A stretch of DNA of 64,000 nt from JBBQNR01 sp963774075 (GTDB lineage Bacteria; Actinomycetota; Thermoleophilia; Solirubrobacterales; JBBDJG01): NCBI GenBank assembly GCA_963774075.1, contig CAVZDP010000003.1, positions 868,001 through 932,000 on the forward strand, read 5' to 3'. The position numbers and the translations under genes are program-made. Below the pieces are notes generated by a model. The model was not told the origin of the DNA and did no database searches. It saw only the letters and a program-made list of their open reading frames with translations. Position 1 is the first letter of the stretch; every line of letters begins with the position of its first letter. Positions 33,685 to 41,422 of the stretch are shown piece by piece.

Positions 33685-36501
33685 CTACCCGCAGCCCGTG
33701 TTGTTGCCGCAGCTCGAGCACGTGTAGCACGAGCCGGTGCGCTGCATCATGCCGCCGCACTGCTGGCAGGCCGGGCCGAGGTCCAGTCCCTCGAGCTTGG
33801 CCGGTATCACCGGTGGGCTGTCCGTGAGCGCGCTGGTCGGCGCAAGCAACTCGCCCTGCGCGTCGTCGCCGGCTGAGCCGTTGCCGTGCCCGTTCGTGCC
33901 CTCGCCGTTCGAGTGGCCGTTGCCGGGCTGCTGCGGTGCCGGCGACTCCTCCGCCATCTTGCGGGCGCGCACCTCCTCGGTGAGGATGCCGAGCTCTTCC
34001 TGGACCTCCGGGTGCAGGAAGCGCGAGGCGAGCCAGCGCATGATGTAGTCGGGCAGGGACTTGGCGAATGGGATCTCCGGGTTCGTCGTCATGCCCTCGG
34101 GGTCGAAGCGCATATAGCTGAACTTGCGCACGAACGTCTCGAGCGGCACGCCGTACTGGAGGCCGATCGAGATCGACGTCGCGAACGCGTTCATCATGCC
34201 GCGCAGCGTCGAGCCGTCCTTGCCGATGTCGGTTAGGAAGATCTCGCCGAGGGAGCCGTCCTCGTACTTACCGGCCGTGATGTAGCCCTCGTGGCCGGCG
34301 ATGGAGAACTTGTGCGTGAGCGACTCGCGCTCACGCGGCAGGCGGTGGCGTTGCGGCACAGGCAGCTCCGCCGGCTCGTCGGCCGCCTTCTTGTCCTTCG
34401 CCTTGGTGCGCAGGGCCTGCGCGGTCTTGGAGCCGTCGCGGTAGATCGCCAGCGCCTTCAGTCCCAGCCGCCAGCCCTCCATGTACGCCTCGGTGATGTC
34501 CTCGACCGTCGACTCGGCCGGCATGTTGACCGTCTTAGAGATCGCTCCCGAGATGAACGGCTGGACGGCGCCCATCATCTTGATGTGGCCCATGTGCGAG
34601 ATCGCCCGCTCGCCGACGGCGACGTCGAACACCGGCAGATGGCCTTCCTTCAGGCCGGGTGCCCCGACGATCGTGCGGTGCTCGTTCACGAACGCCTCGA
34701 TCTGCTCGACCTCCGCGTCGGAGTAGCCGAGCCTGCGAAGCGCGCGCGGCACCGTGCGGTTGACGATCGTCATCGTGCCGCCGCCGACCAGCTCCTTGAT
34801 CTTGACCAGCGAGAAGTCGGGCTCGACGCCGGTCGTGTCGCAGTCCATCAGGAAGGAGATCGTGCCCGTGGGCGCCAGCACCGTCGCCTGGGCGTTTCGA
34901 TGGCCGAACCTGTCGCCCAGCTCGACCGCCTCGTCCCAGCTTCGCTGCGCCGCTTCGAGCAGGTCGCTCTCGACGCCCTCGTCGATCGCGTAGGCGGCGT
35001 CGCGGTGCTTTCGCATCACGTGCATGTGCGGCTCGCGGTTCTTCTCGAATGCGTCGTACGGGCCGATCGCCGCCGCGATCTCGCCCGAGGTCGCGTACGC
35101 GCGACCGGTCATGAGCGATGTGATCGCCGCCGAGACGGCGCGACCCTCGTCGGAGTCGTAGGGCAGGCCGCGCGCCATCAGGAGCGCTCCGAGGTTCGCG
35201 TAGCCGAGGCCCAGCTGCCGCATCGCCCGCGCATTGGCGGTGATTCCCTCGGTCGGGTAGCTCGAGAAGCCGACGACTATCTCCTGCGCGAGGAACACGA
35301 TCTCGACGGCGTGCTCGAAGCCCTCGGAGTCGAACGAGCCGTCCTCGCGCAGGAACTTCATGAGGTTGATCGAGGCGAGGTTGCAGGCCGAGTCGTCGAC
35401 GTGCATGTATTCGGAGCAGGGGTTAGAAGCGTTGATCCGCCCCGAGTTTGGGCACGTGTGCCAGTCGTTGATCGTCGTGTCGTACTGAAGCCCCGGGTCG
35501 GCGCATCTCCAGGCCGCTTCGGCGATCTCGCGCATCAACTCGCGCGCGTCGTAGGTGTCCAGCGGCTGGCCCGACACACGCGCGCTCGTATGCCACTTCT
35601 CGCCGCTCTCGACGGCGTTCATGAAGTCGTCGGTGACGCGGACCGAGTTGTTCGCATTCTGGTACTGGATCGAGAAGAAGCCCTCTCCGTCGATCGACAT
35701 GTCGAACCCGGCGGCCTCGAGCGCTGCCGCCTTGTCTTCCTCCCGCGCCTTGCACCAGATGAAGTCGCGGATGTCGGGATGGTCCACGTCGAGTACGACC
35801 ATCTTGGCCGCGCGCCGCGTCTTGCCTCCAGACTTGATGGTGCCCGCCCACGAGTCGGCGCCGCGCATGAACGAAACTGGACCGGAGGCGTAACCGCCCT
35901 TCGAGAGGAGCTCCTTCGAGCCGCGGATCTTCGAGAGGTTGATCCCCGAGCCCGAGCCGCCGCGGAAGATCATGCCCTCCTTGGTGTTCCAGGAGAGGAT
36001 GGACTCCATCGAGTCCTCGACGGAGAGGATGAAGCACGCCGAGCACTGCGGGCTCTCCTCGAATCCGACGTTGAACCAGACCGGCGAGTTGAACGCTGCC
36101 TGCTGGTTGACGAGGATGTGGGTCAGCTCCGCTTCGAAGGCGTCGCCGGCATCGGACGTGGCGAAGTAGCCGCCTTCGCGTCCCCATGCTGCGATCGTGC
36201 CGGCGACGCGGCCGACCATCTGCTTGACGGAGTGCTCACGCTGCGGCGTGGCGAGCTGACCGCGGAAGTACTTTTGGGCGACGATGTTGGTCGCGTTCTG
36301 CGACCAGCTCTTGGGGAACTCGACGCCGAGCTGCTCGAAGGCGGGATTGGCGGGGTCGCCGATGCGGGAGTCGCGCAGCTCCCACTCGATCTCGTCGAAG
36401 GGATGGACGTCTGGCTTCGTGAAGCGCCGCTCGATTGCGACACCTCCCTCGACCGCTCGAACCGTGTGTGCCGGGTGCGCCTTCGTCCTGTCAATTGCCA
36501 T
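33685..36501 (-). CDS. nrdJ: Adenosylcobalamin-dependent (class II) ribonucleotide reductase
   Basis: The 938-residue protein reduces ribonucleotides to deoxyribonucleotides using adenosylcobalamin, so it works with or without oxygen. Visible motifs are FNSPVWFNVG, GGSGSGINLSKIRGSKE, NPCSEYMHVDDSACNLASIN (substrate-site cysteine and the ACNLASIN strand), and LAPTGTISFLMDCDTTGVEP. The C-terminus is a Zn-ribbon-like tail with paired CxxC motifs (CQQCGG and CYTCSSCG), ending in Cys-Gly, which carries the redox-active thiols. GGAGGG precedes the ATG. It is the second gene of an operon with nrdR 123 bp upstream. A long plus-strand ORF over this gene is a shadow. Confidence 0.97.
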   Translation of the reverse strand: MAIDRTKAHPAHTVRAVEGGVAIERRFTKPDVHPFDEIEWELRDSRIGDPANPAFEQLGVEFPKSWSQNATNIVAQKYFRGQLATPQREHSVKQMVGRVAGTIAAWGREGGYFATSDAGDAFEAELTHILVNQQAAFNSPVWFNVGFEESPQCSACFILSVEDSMESILSWNTKEGMIFRGGSGSGINLSKIRGSKELLSKGGYASGPVSFMRGADSWAGTIKSGGKTRRAAKMVVLDVDHPDIRDFIWCKAREEDKAAALEAAGFDMSIDGEGFFSIQYQNANNSVRVTDDFMNAVESGEKWHTSARVSGQPLDTYDARELMREIAEAAWRCADPGLQYDTTINDWHTCPNSGRINASNPCSEYMHVDDSACNLASINLMKFLREDGSFDSEGFEHAVEIVFLAQEIVVGFSSYPTEGITANARAMRQLGLGYANLGALLMARGLPYDSDEGRAVSAAITSLMTGRAYATSGEIAAAIGPYDAFEKNREPHMHVMRKHRDAAYAIDEGVESDLLEAAQRSWDEAVELGDRFGHRNAQATVLAPTGTISFLMDCDTTGVEPDFSLVKIKELVGGGTMTIVNRTVPRALRRLGYSDAEVEQIEAFVNEHRTIVGAPGLKEGHLPVFDVAVGERAISHMGHIKMMGAVQPFISGAISKTVNMPAESTVEDITEAYMEGWRLGLKALAIYRDGSKTAQALRTKAKDKKAADEPAELPVPQRHRLPRERESLTHKFSIAGHEGYITAGKYEDGSLGEIFLTDIGKDGSTLRGMMNAFATSISIGLQYGVPLETFVRKFSYMRFDPEGMTTNPEIPFAKSLPDYIMRWLASRFLHPEVQEELGILTEEVRARKMAEESPAPQQPGNGHSNGEGTNGHGNGSAGDDAQGELLAPTSALTDSPPVIPAKLEGLDLGPACQQCGGMMQRTGSCYTCSSCGNNTGCG

Positions 36502-36624
36502 CGCGATATCCCTCCGTCCCTAACGGAATCTGTCTAAAAACATGTCCCCTGCGGCCCCTCGGCGGCGGCCAGGCCCGCTTCAGGGGGTAACTCCACAGGA
36601 TTACGCGAGACCCGGATGGAACTG

Positions 36625-37122
36625 TCATCCGGTCCTCGCTTCGAGCTCGAAGAGGTTCTCCCGCTGAAGTGGCGGCTCCGCCTCGAGCCGATCGAGCTCC
36701 GCCTCGAACTCCTCGACGTCCTCGAACTTTCGATAGACGGAGGCGAAGCGCACGTAAGCGACCCGGTCCAGATCCTTCAGCCCTCGCAGGGCGAGCTCGC
36801 CCACACGCTCCGCGTCCGGGGTGCCGCCCGCCGCCCGCAGCTCGGCCCCGATCCGGTCGACCAGCGCCTCGAGCTGCTCTCGCTCGACCGGGCGCTTGAT
36901 CGCGGCCCGCTCGAGCCCGGCGAGGAGCTTGGCTCGATCGAAGGGCTGGCGTGAGCCGTCGCGCTTGCGAACGTGAAGGGCCCCCTGGTCGTAGCGCTCG
37001 TAGGTGGTGAACCTGCCACCGCACTTCTGGCAGCTCCGCCGCCGCCGGACCGCGTCGCCGGGTTCGCTGAGTCTGGAGTCCACCACACGGCTGTCCGGAG
37101 CTGCGCAGAGAGGGCAATGCAT
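36625..37122 (-). CDS. nrdR: Transcriptional repressor NrdR
   Basis: NrdR senses ATP/dATP and represses ribonucleotide reductase genes. The 165-residue protein begins MHCPLC with the Zn-ribbon cysteines (CPLC, then CQKCGGRFTTYER), followed by the ATP-cone (VRKRDGSRQPFDRAKLLAGL) and ending VASVYRKFEDVEEF-like sequence (FASVYRKFEDVEEFEAEL). The conserved N-terminus fixes the start at 37122 rather than 37167. It lies upstream of nrdJ in the same direction, as in Streptomyces, and two NrdR boxes overlap its promoter, so the operon should be self-regulated. Confidence 0.97.
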   Translation of the reverse strand: MHCPLCAAPDSRVVDSRLSEPGDAVRRRRSCQKCGGRFTTYERYDQGALHVRKRDGSRQPFDRAKLLAGLERAAIKRPVEREQLEALVDRIGAELRAAGGTPDAERVGELALRGLKDLDRVAYVRFASVYRKFEDVEEFEAELDRLEAEPPLQRENLFELEARTG

Positions 37123-37129
37123 TCGCCCA

Positions 37130-37135
37130 ATTCTA
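37130..37135 (-). promoter_or_regulatory. Putative -10 element of the nrdR-nrdJ operon
   Basis: TAGAAT on the minus strand, 7 nt before the nrdR ATG, partly overlapping the proximal NrdR box. Binding there would block RNA polymerase. Confidence 0.5.
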
Positions 37136-37148
37136 CAACATCTAGTAC
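37133..37148 (-). promoter_or_regulatory. NrdR box, promoter-proximal
   Basis: On the minus strand the 16-mer is GTACTAGATGTTGTAG, close to the NrdR consensus ACAC(T/A)ATATxTTGTGT-type palindrome. It lies 32 bp from the second box, about three helical turns, the usual spacing for NrdR tetramer/octamer binding. Confidence 0.75.
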
Positions 37149-37164
37149 CAGCTACCCTCCCTAC

Positions 37165-37180
37165 CAACTACATCTAGTGC
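37165..37180 (-). promoter_or_regulatory. NrdR box, distal
   Basis: On the minus strand GCACTAGATGTAGTTG shares the core ACTAGATGT with the proximal box and lies 32 bp from it. It also lies upstream of the divergent WS/DGAT gene. Confidence 0.7.
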
Positions 37181-37301
37181 CCAAAATGCGGAAAGAAGAG
37201 CCGGGCGGATGCAAACCGCGCCAACGCCGTTTTTCCCACAGCGGCCCTGCGCCTGTACGCTCGTATTTCGCGGCACGATCTTTCGCGCTAGGAGGGAAAC
37301 T

Positions 37302-38750
37302 TTGGCCCAGAGGCACATGGAGCGGCTCAGTCCTGTGGACGTGTCGTTCCTCGATCACGAGAAGAGCGGCTCCCACATGCACGTCGGGGCGGTGATGATC
37401 TTCGAGGGCCCGCCTCCCGCGCACGACGAGTTCCGTGACCACATCGAGTCCCGGCTCCACCTGGTGCCCCGCTACCGCCAGAAGCTCGCCTACCCGCGGC
37501 TCGAGATGGGTCGCCCTATGTGGGTGGACGACCCGAGGTTCAACATCGACTACCACGTGCGCCAGACCGCGCTGCCGGACCCGGGCAGCACCGAACAGCT
37601 GAAGCTGCTGACCGGGCGCGTCTTCTCGCAGCGGCTCGACCGCTCGAAGCCGCTGTGGGAGCTGTGGCTCGTGCAGAACCTCGAGGGTGACCGCTTCGCG
37701 CTCATCAACAAGACCCACCACGCGCTCGTGGACGGCGTCTCGGGCGTCGACCTCACGACCGTGCTGTTCGACACCTCCCCCTCGCCGATGCCGGTGCAGG
37801 CGGAGAGCTGGACGCCGCGGGTGGAGCCCTCCGACGCGATGCTCGTGGCCGAGGGCGTCAAGGACGTCGCGATGGCGCCCGGCCGGCTCGTGCGCCGGGC
37901 GGTCGACGCCGCCCGCCGGCCGAGCGAGACCGCCGGCGAGCTTCGCGAGGTGGCCGAGGGCCTCGGGGGGATCGCGTGGAAGCTGATCAACCCCGCCCCG
38001 CCCCGCACTCCCCTCAACCAGCCGATCGGGCCGCACCGACGCGTGCTGTGGACGAGCTTTCCGCTCGCGGACCTGAAGGAGATCAAGAATGTTCTCGGCG
38101 GCACCGTGAACGACGTCTTCCTCGCGGTCGTCTCTGGAGCGCTCGGCCGCTGGCTGCGGCGTCGCGGGGTGCGCACGAAGGGCCTCGAGCTGCGCGGCAT
38201 CGTGCCGGTCTCGATCCGCTCGGACGACCAGCGGGATGCGCTCGGAAACCGGATCGCCGCGATGCTCGGTCCGCTGCCGGTGTACGCCGAGGACCCCGTC
38301 GAGCGGCTCGGGATCGTCTCGGAGGCGATGAAGGGGCTGAAGGAGTCGAAGCAGGCAGTCGGCGCCGAGGCACTCACCCGCCTTCAGGGGTTCGCTCCGC
38401 CGACGATCCTCGCGCAGGCGTCGCGGCTCAACTTCTCCACCCGCGCCTACAACCTGCTCGTGACCAACGTGCCCGGACCCCAATTCCCCCTCTACCTGCT
38501 CGGGCGGGAGATGGAGGACCTGGCGCCGGTCCCGTTTCTGGCTCCGGAGAAGGCGCTCGCGGTCGCGATCATGAGCTACAACGGGAACGCTGTCCTGGGG
38601 ATGATGGGTGACTACGACGCCCTGTCAGACTTGGAGGAGTTGGGCGGCGACATGGAGGAGTCGGTCGCCGAGCTCCTCGCGGCGGCGCGAAAGAGCAAGC
38701 CGCGCAAGCGCAAGGCGGCCGCCACCGAAGCACAGTCGACCGCCGGCTGA
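37302..38750 (+). CDS. Wax ester synthase / diacylglycerol O-acyltransferase (WS/DGAT)
   Basis: The enzyme joins acyl-CoA to alcohols or diacylglycerol to make storage wax esters or triacylglycerol. The catalytic motif HHALVDG is visible in NKTHHALVDGVSGVDL, and the second family motif in LRGIVPVSIRSDDQ, followed by NxGFPLY-like NVPGPQFPLYLLG. The preferred start is TTG 37302, which has AGGAGG at 5-7 nt spacing; ATG 37317 (MERLSPVDVSFLD) would leave the site too far away. The final 25 residues are Lys/Arg-rich. The encoded length, about 480, is standard. Storage lipid formation at the membrane or lipid droplets is the expected role. Confidence 0.93.
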   Translation: MAQRHMERLSPVDVSFLDHEKSGSHMHVGAVMIFEGPPPAHDEFRDHIESRLHLVPRYRQKLAYPRLEMGRPMWVDDPRFNIDYHVRQTALPDPGSTEQLKLLTGRVFSQRLDRSKPLWELWLVQNLEGDRFALINKTHHALVDGVSGVDLTTVLFDTSPSPMPVQAESWTPRVEPSDAMLVAEGVKDVAMAPGRLVRRAVDAARRPSETAGELREVAEGLGGIAWKLINPAPPRTPLNQPIGPHRRVLWTSFPLADLKEIKNVLGGTVNDVFLAVVSGALGRWLRRRGVRTKGLELRGIVPVSIRSDDQRDALGNRIAAMLGPLPVYAEDPVERLGIVSEAMKGLKESKQAVGAEALTRLQGFAPPTILAQASRLNFSTRAYNLLVTNVPGPQFPLYLLGREMEDLAPVPFLAPEKALAVAIMSYNGNAVLGMMGDYDALSDLEELGGDMEESVAELLAAARKSKPRKRKAAATEAQSTAG

Positions 38751-38811
38751 GCCCGTCGCCGGGGCGTACACTGACGGCCCAGGTTTTCCCCCAGTCCCCA
38801 AGGAGGTTGAC

Positions 38812-39036
38812 GTGGCCCGTCTCGTACGTCTCGATCAGTCCGGTCACACGCAGCTGGCCCAGTGGACGGCCGGCGACCAGGCCGCCTACGACAAGGCGGC
38901 AGCGCTCTTCAGGGAGCAGCTCGAGGGCGGCTACATGGGCGTCGCCAAGCTCGCCGACGAGTCCTACGAGCAGGTCAAGGCCCTGCCCGTCGACGTCGAG
39001 CTCGTGATGCTGCGGCGTCCGATAGCCGGCGGCTAG
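38812..39036 (+). CDS. Small conserved-looking protein of unknown function
   Basis: A GTG at 38812 with AAGGAGG 6 nt upstream gives 74 residues starting MARLVRLDQSGHTQLAQW. The sequence predicts one alpha-helical unit with an AAYDKAAALFREQLEGGY motif and a beta ending (DVELVMLRRP). The strong ribosome-binding site and a TACACT hexamer upstream at 38769 make it a real gene. It resembles small proteins that I have seen in actinobacterial genomes but I cannot name the family. Confidence 0.75.
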   Translation: MARLVRLDQSGHTQLAQWTAGDQAAYDKAAALFREQLEGGYMGVAKLADESYEQVKALPVDVELVMLRRPIAGG

Positions 39037-39067
39037 AGAGCTCCACCAGGCACTGGCGGAGAGCACC

Positions 39068-39718
39068 GTGGAGCAGCACGCCGGCACGGCGCTGCCAGAG
39101 CTCGCGAGCGTGTGGTGGCGGCACCCGGTCGAAGAGTCGAGCCTGCGCAAGCGCGAGTGGCTGTCGGCCGGCTACACGACCGTCTACTGCATGCCGCTGA
39201 TCGCCGCGGGGTTGGTCCTGATCGCGCTCGAGCCGCTGCTGGCTCCGGTCGCGCTGATCAGCTGGGCCCACGCATGGATCATTCCCGAGCTCTTCGCCTA
39301 TCGGGGCACGCGCGTGGTCTTCCCGGCCGAGCGCCGTGGCGAGGCAGGCCCCGAGCGCGTGGCCCAGGGCCTGCTGGGCGACCTGCTCGGCCACGGGGAG
39401 CGAGACCTGCAGGGGCGCACCGGGCTCGCGCTCGAGCGAGGGCGCCTCGGTACCTGGCTCGTGGGCGAGAGCGGTGCCCTGCTCGTGCGTCCGGGGGGCC
39501 GCCGCGTGCACACCTTCTGCGTTCGCGCGAGCGACCCGGACCTGCCCCCGTCGGATCGCATCGCCCACCTGCTGCTCGCGCTGCGCGAGGACGAGATCGG
39601 TTTCGCCACCGTCGCCAACCATGCCTTCGCCGGAGCCGCGTGGCGGGTGCGAAGGCGCCTGCGAGAGCCACAGCGCGAGGCGCTCGAGGCCGCGCGCGCC
39701 ACAATCGCCCGGCGGTAG
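39068..39718 (+). CDS. Membrane-associated protein of unknown function
   Basis: The 216-residue protein (GTG start, 31 bp after the previous gene) has two hydrophobic helices around residues 35-70 (TVYCMPLIAAGLVLIALEPL and VALISWAHAWIIPELF), followed by a soluble C-terminal domain with RTGLALERGRLGTWLVGESG and HTFCVRASDPDLPPSDRIAH. It is probably transcribed with the small gene upstream. I do not recognise a family. Confidence 0.72.
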   Translation: MEQHAGTALPELASVWWRHPVEESSLRKREWLSAGYTTVYCMPLIAAGLVLIALEPLLAPVALISWAHAWIIPELFAYRGTRVVFPAERRGEAGPERVAQGLLGDLLGHGERDLQGRTGLALERGRLGTWLVGESGALLVRPGGRRVHTFCVRASDPDLPPSDRIAHLLLALREDEIGFATVANHAFAGAAWRVRRRLREPQREALEAARATIARR

Positions 39719-39786
39719 AGCCCCGCCGGCGAAATATTGGACACCTGGCCATAGGAATCGCGCTCGTTCGGGCCGATCATGTGCGC

Positions 39787-40002
39787 ATGACCAGCGAGAA
39801 CGGGAGACGGAGCACCATGCGGGCGACCCCTCGCAGGGATCCGCTGCTGAGCGAGGTCAGAGCACTCCTCGGCCGTGACCGTGAGCTGCCCGAGCGGATG
39901 CGGCGCCTCCAGCGGATGGAGAACGCCGCGCAGGTGTGGGTAAACGGCCGCGCCGTCGGCAAGGAGCCGGCGCACACTCACCTCTACGAGACCTACGACT
40001 GA
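39787..40002 (+). CDS. Small basic protein of unknown function
   Basis: An ATG at 39787 gives 71 residues, rich in Arg, with a helical middle (LLSEVRALLGRDRELPERMR) and a mixed C-terminus (VWVNGRAVGKEPAHTHLYET). ATG 39817 is an alternative start. No ribosome-binding site is evident. The plausible amino-acid composition and a tight fit before ndh support it, but no family is recognised. Confidence 0.55.
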   Translation: MTSENGRRSTMRATPRRDPLLSEVRALLGRDRELPERMRRLQRMENAAQVWVNGRAVGKEPAHTHLYETYD

Positions 40003-40058
40003 CGCTCGCTGCCGGCCGAAGCACGGGGCGCTGCCCGTGTGGGCTGGGCAGGCGCGGG

Positions 40059-40064
40059 TACGAT
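40059..40064 (+). promoter_or_regulatory. Putative -10 element, leaderless type
   Basis: TACGAT, 7 nt before the ATG at 40072 of the NADH dehydrogenase gene. Confidence 0.4.
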
Positions 40065-40071
40065 CGCCGCG

Positions 40072-41385
40072 ATGGCATGGAACGTCGTGATAGCCGGAGG
40101 CGGCTTCGGTGGCTACTACGCGGCCCGCGGCCTCGAGCGGGCGATGCCGGCCCAGAGCACGCGCATCACGCTCGTCAACGACGTCAACTTCCTCCTCTAC
40201 ACGCCGTTCCTGCCGGAGGCCGCGGCCGGCACGTTGGAGCCGCGGCACGTGGTGACCCCGCTTCGCGACGTGCTGAAGCAGACGCACCTGCGGCTCGGCG
40301 TGGTGGTCGGTCGCGACGGCGCTCGCCGCACCGTGACGATGCGCGACGACGTCGGGGCCGAGCACGAGCTGCCATACGACCACCTGATCGTGTCGCTCGG
40401 GTCCGTCTCGAGAGTGCTGCCGATCCCGGGCCTCGACGAGCACGCCGTCGGCTTCAAGACCCTCGCCGACGCCATCTGGCTGCGCAACCACGTGATCCAC
40501 TGCCTGGAGTCGGCCGACGCGGCCGAGGATGCATCGCTGCGCGACGAGCTGCTCACCTTCCTGTTCGTCGGAGGCGGCTACGCCGGCCTCGAGGCGCTCG
40601 CGGAGCTCCAGGACTTCGCCGCCGAGGCGATGAAGTTCTATCCCCGCGCGCGCTTGCAAGGGATGCGCTGGGTCCTGGTCGAGGCGACGCAGCGGGTGCT
40701 GCCGGAGATCGACTCCGAGCTCGCCGAGTATGCGCTGCGGGAGCTTCGAAGCCGCGGCATCGACATCCGGCTCGGCACGACGCTGGAACAGGTTTCGTCC
40801 ACCGCCGCACGCATATCGACCGGCGAGTCGATTCCCACTCGCACGGTCGTGTGGACGGCGGGCGTGGTTGCTCATCCCAGCAGCCGCAACCTCGGCCTGC
40901 CGCTGGACGACCGCGGCCGGATCGTCGTCGACGACCATCTGCGGGTGAAGGGGGAGGACGACGTCTGGGCGCTCGGCGACGCGGCAGCCGTGCCCGACCC
41001 CGCCCGCCCCGGCGAGCTCTGCCCACCCACCTCCCAGCACGCGATCCGGCAGGGACGCACGGCCGCCCGCAACGTCGCGGCCGCGCTCGGGGACGGCTCG
41101 CCGCAGCGGTTCAGCTACCGCAGCCGGGGCCAGTTCGTGAACCTCGGCCGCTACAAGGCGGTGGCCAAGATCAGCCGCTGGACCTTCCGCGGCTTCCCCG
41201 CCTGGTGGCTCGCCCGCACGTACCACATGAGCCAGATCCCGGGCACGATGCGCAAGGTGCGCGCCGTCGCGGACTGGACCGTGGGCCTTCCCTTCGGTCG
41301 CGACATCGCGGAGGTCGGCTCGATCGGGCACCCGCGGCCGCTGCGCGCCGACGAGTACGAGCGCTCGGGCACGCACCGCAGCTAG
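40072..41385 (+). CDS. Type II NADH dehydrogenase (FAD-dependent NADH:quinone oxidoreductase)
   Basis: The 437-residue protein oxidises NADH and reduces quinone at the membrane without pumping protons. The FAD-binding motif VVIAGGGFGGYYAARGLE is at the N-terminus, and the second dinucleotide fold FLFVGGGYAGLEALAEL is near residue 165. The quinone-site motif in the family is approximated by PPTSQHAIRQG; VDDHLRVKGEDDVWALGDAA is the conserved FAD strand. The C-terminus (FPAWWLARTYHMSQIPG) is an amphipathic membrane-docking helix. Start ATG 40072 directly precedes the Rossmann strand. Confidence 0.9.
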   Translation: MAWNVVIAGGGFGGYYAARGLERAMPAQSTRITLVNDVNFLLYTPFLPEAAAGTLEPRHVVTPLRDVLKQTHLRLGVVVGRDGARRTVTMRDDVGAEHELPYDHLIVSLGSVSRVLPIPGLDEHAVGFKTLADAIWLRNHVIHCLESADAAEDASLRDELLTFLFVGGGYAGLEALAELQDFAAEAMKFYPRARLQGMRWVLVEATQRVLPEIDSELAEYALRELRSRGIDIRLGTTLEQVSSTAARISTGESIPTRTVVWTAGVVAHPSSRNLGLPLDDRGRIVVDDHLRVKGEDDVWALGDAAAVPDPARPGELCPPTSQHAIRQGRTAARNVAAALGDGSPQRFSYRSRGQFVNLGRYKAVAKISRWTFRGFPAWWLARTYHMSQIPGTMRKVRAVADWTVGLPFGRDIAEVGSIGHPRPLRADEYERSGTHRS

Positions 41386-41402
41386 CCACTAGTCGCGAAC
41401 GC

Positions 41403-41415
41403 CCGCCTACGGCGG
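41403..41415. repeat. Half-copy of the hairpin repeat after lon
   Basis: CCGCC-TAC-GGCGG between the convergent ndh and lon genes. On the minus strand it reads ACCGCCGTAGGCGGGC, identical to hairpin 1 of copy A at 11469, and lies 7 nt after the lon stop. The CTTTAGGTGT half is missing. It may act as a terminator for both genes. Confidence 0.65.
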
Positions 41416-41422
41416 TCCGCGG

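Noticed and set aside
34291..36537. 748-codon plus-strand ORF opposite nrdJ
   Set aside because: It is the antisense frame of a conserved gene at high GC; composition is not protein-like.
36502..36624. Cobalamin riboswitch before nrdJ
   Set aside because: The 123-bp gap is too short, and no B12-box (GCCACTG-like) was seen; regulation is better explained by the NrdR boxes.
39725..39755. Possible degenerate copy of the hairpin repeat (gccggcgaaatattggacacc)
   Set aside because: It has pieces of the motif, but order and hairpins do not match the other copies.
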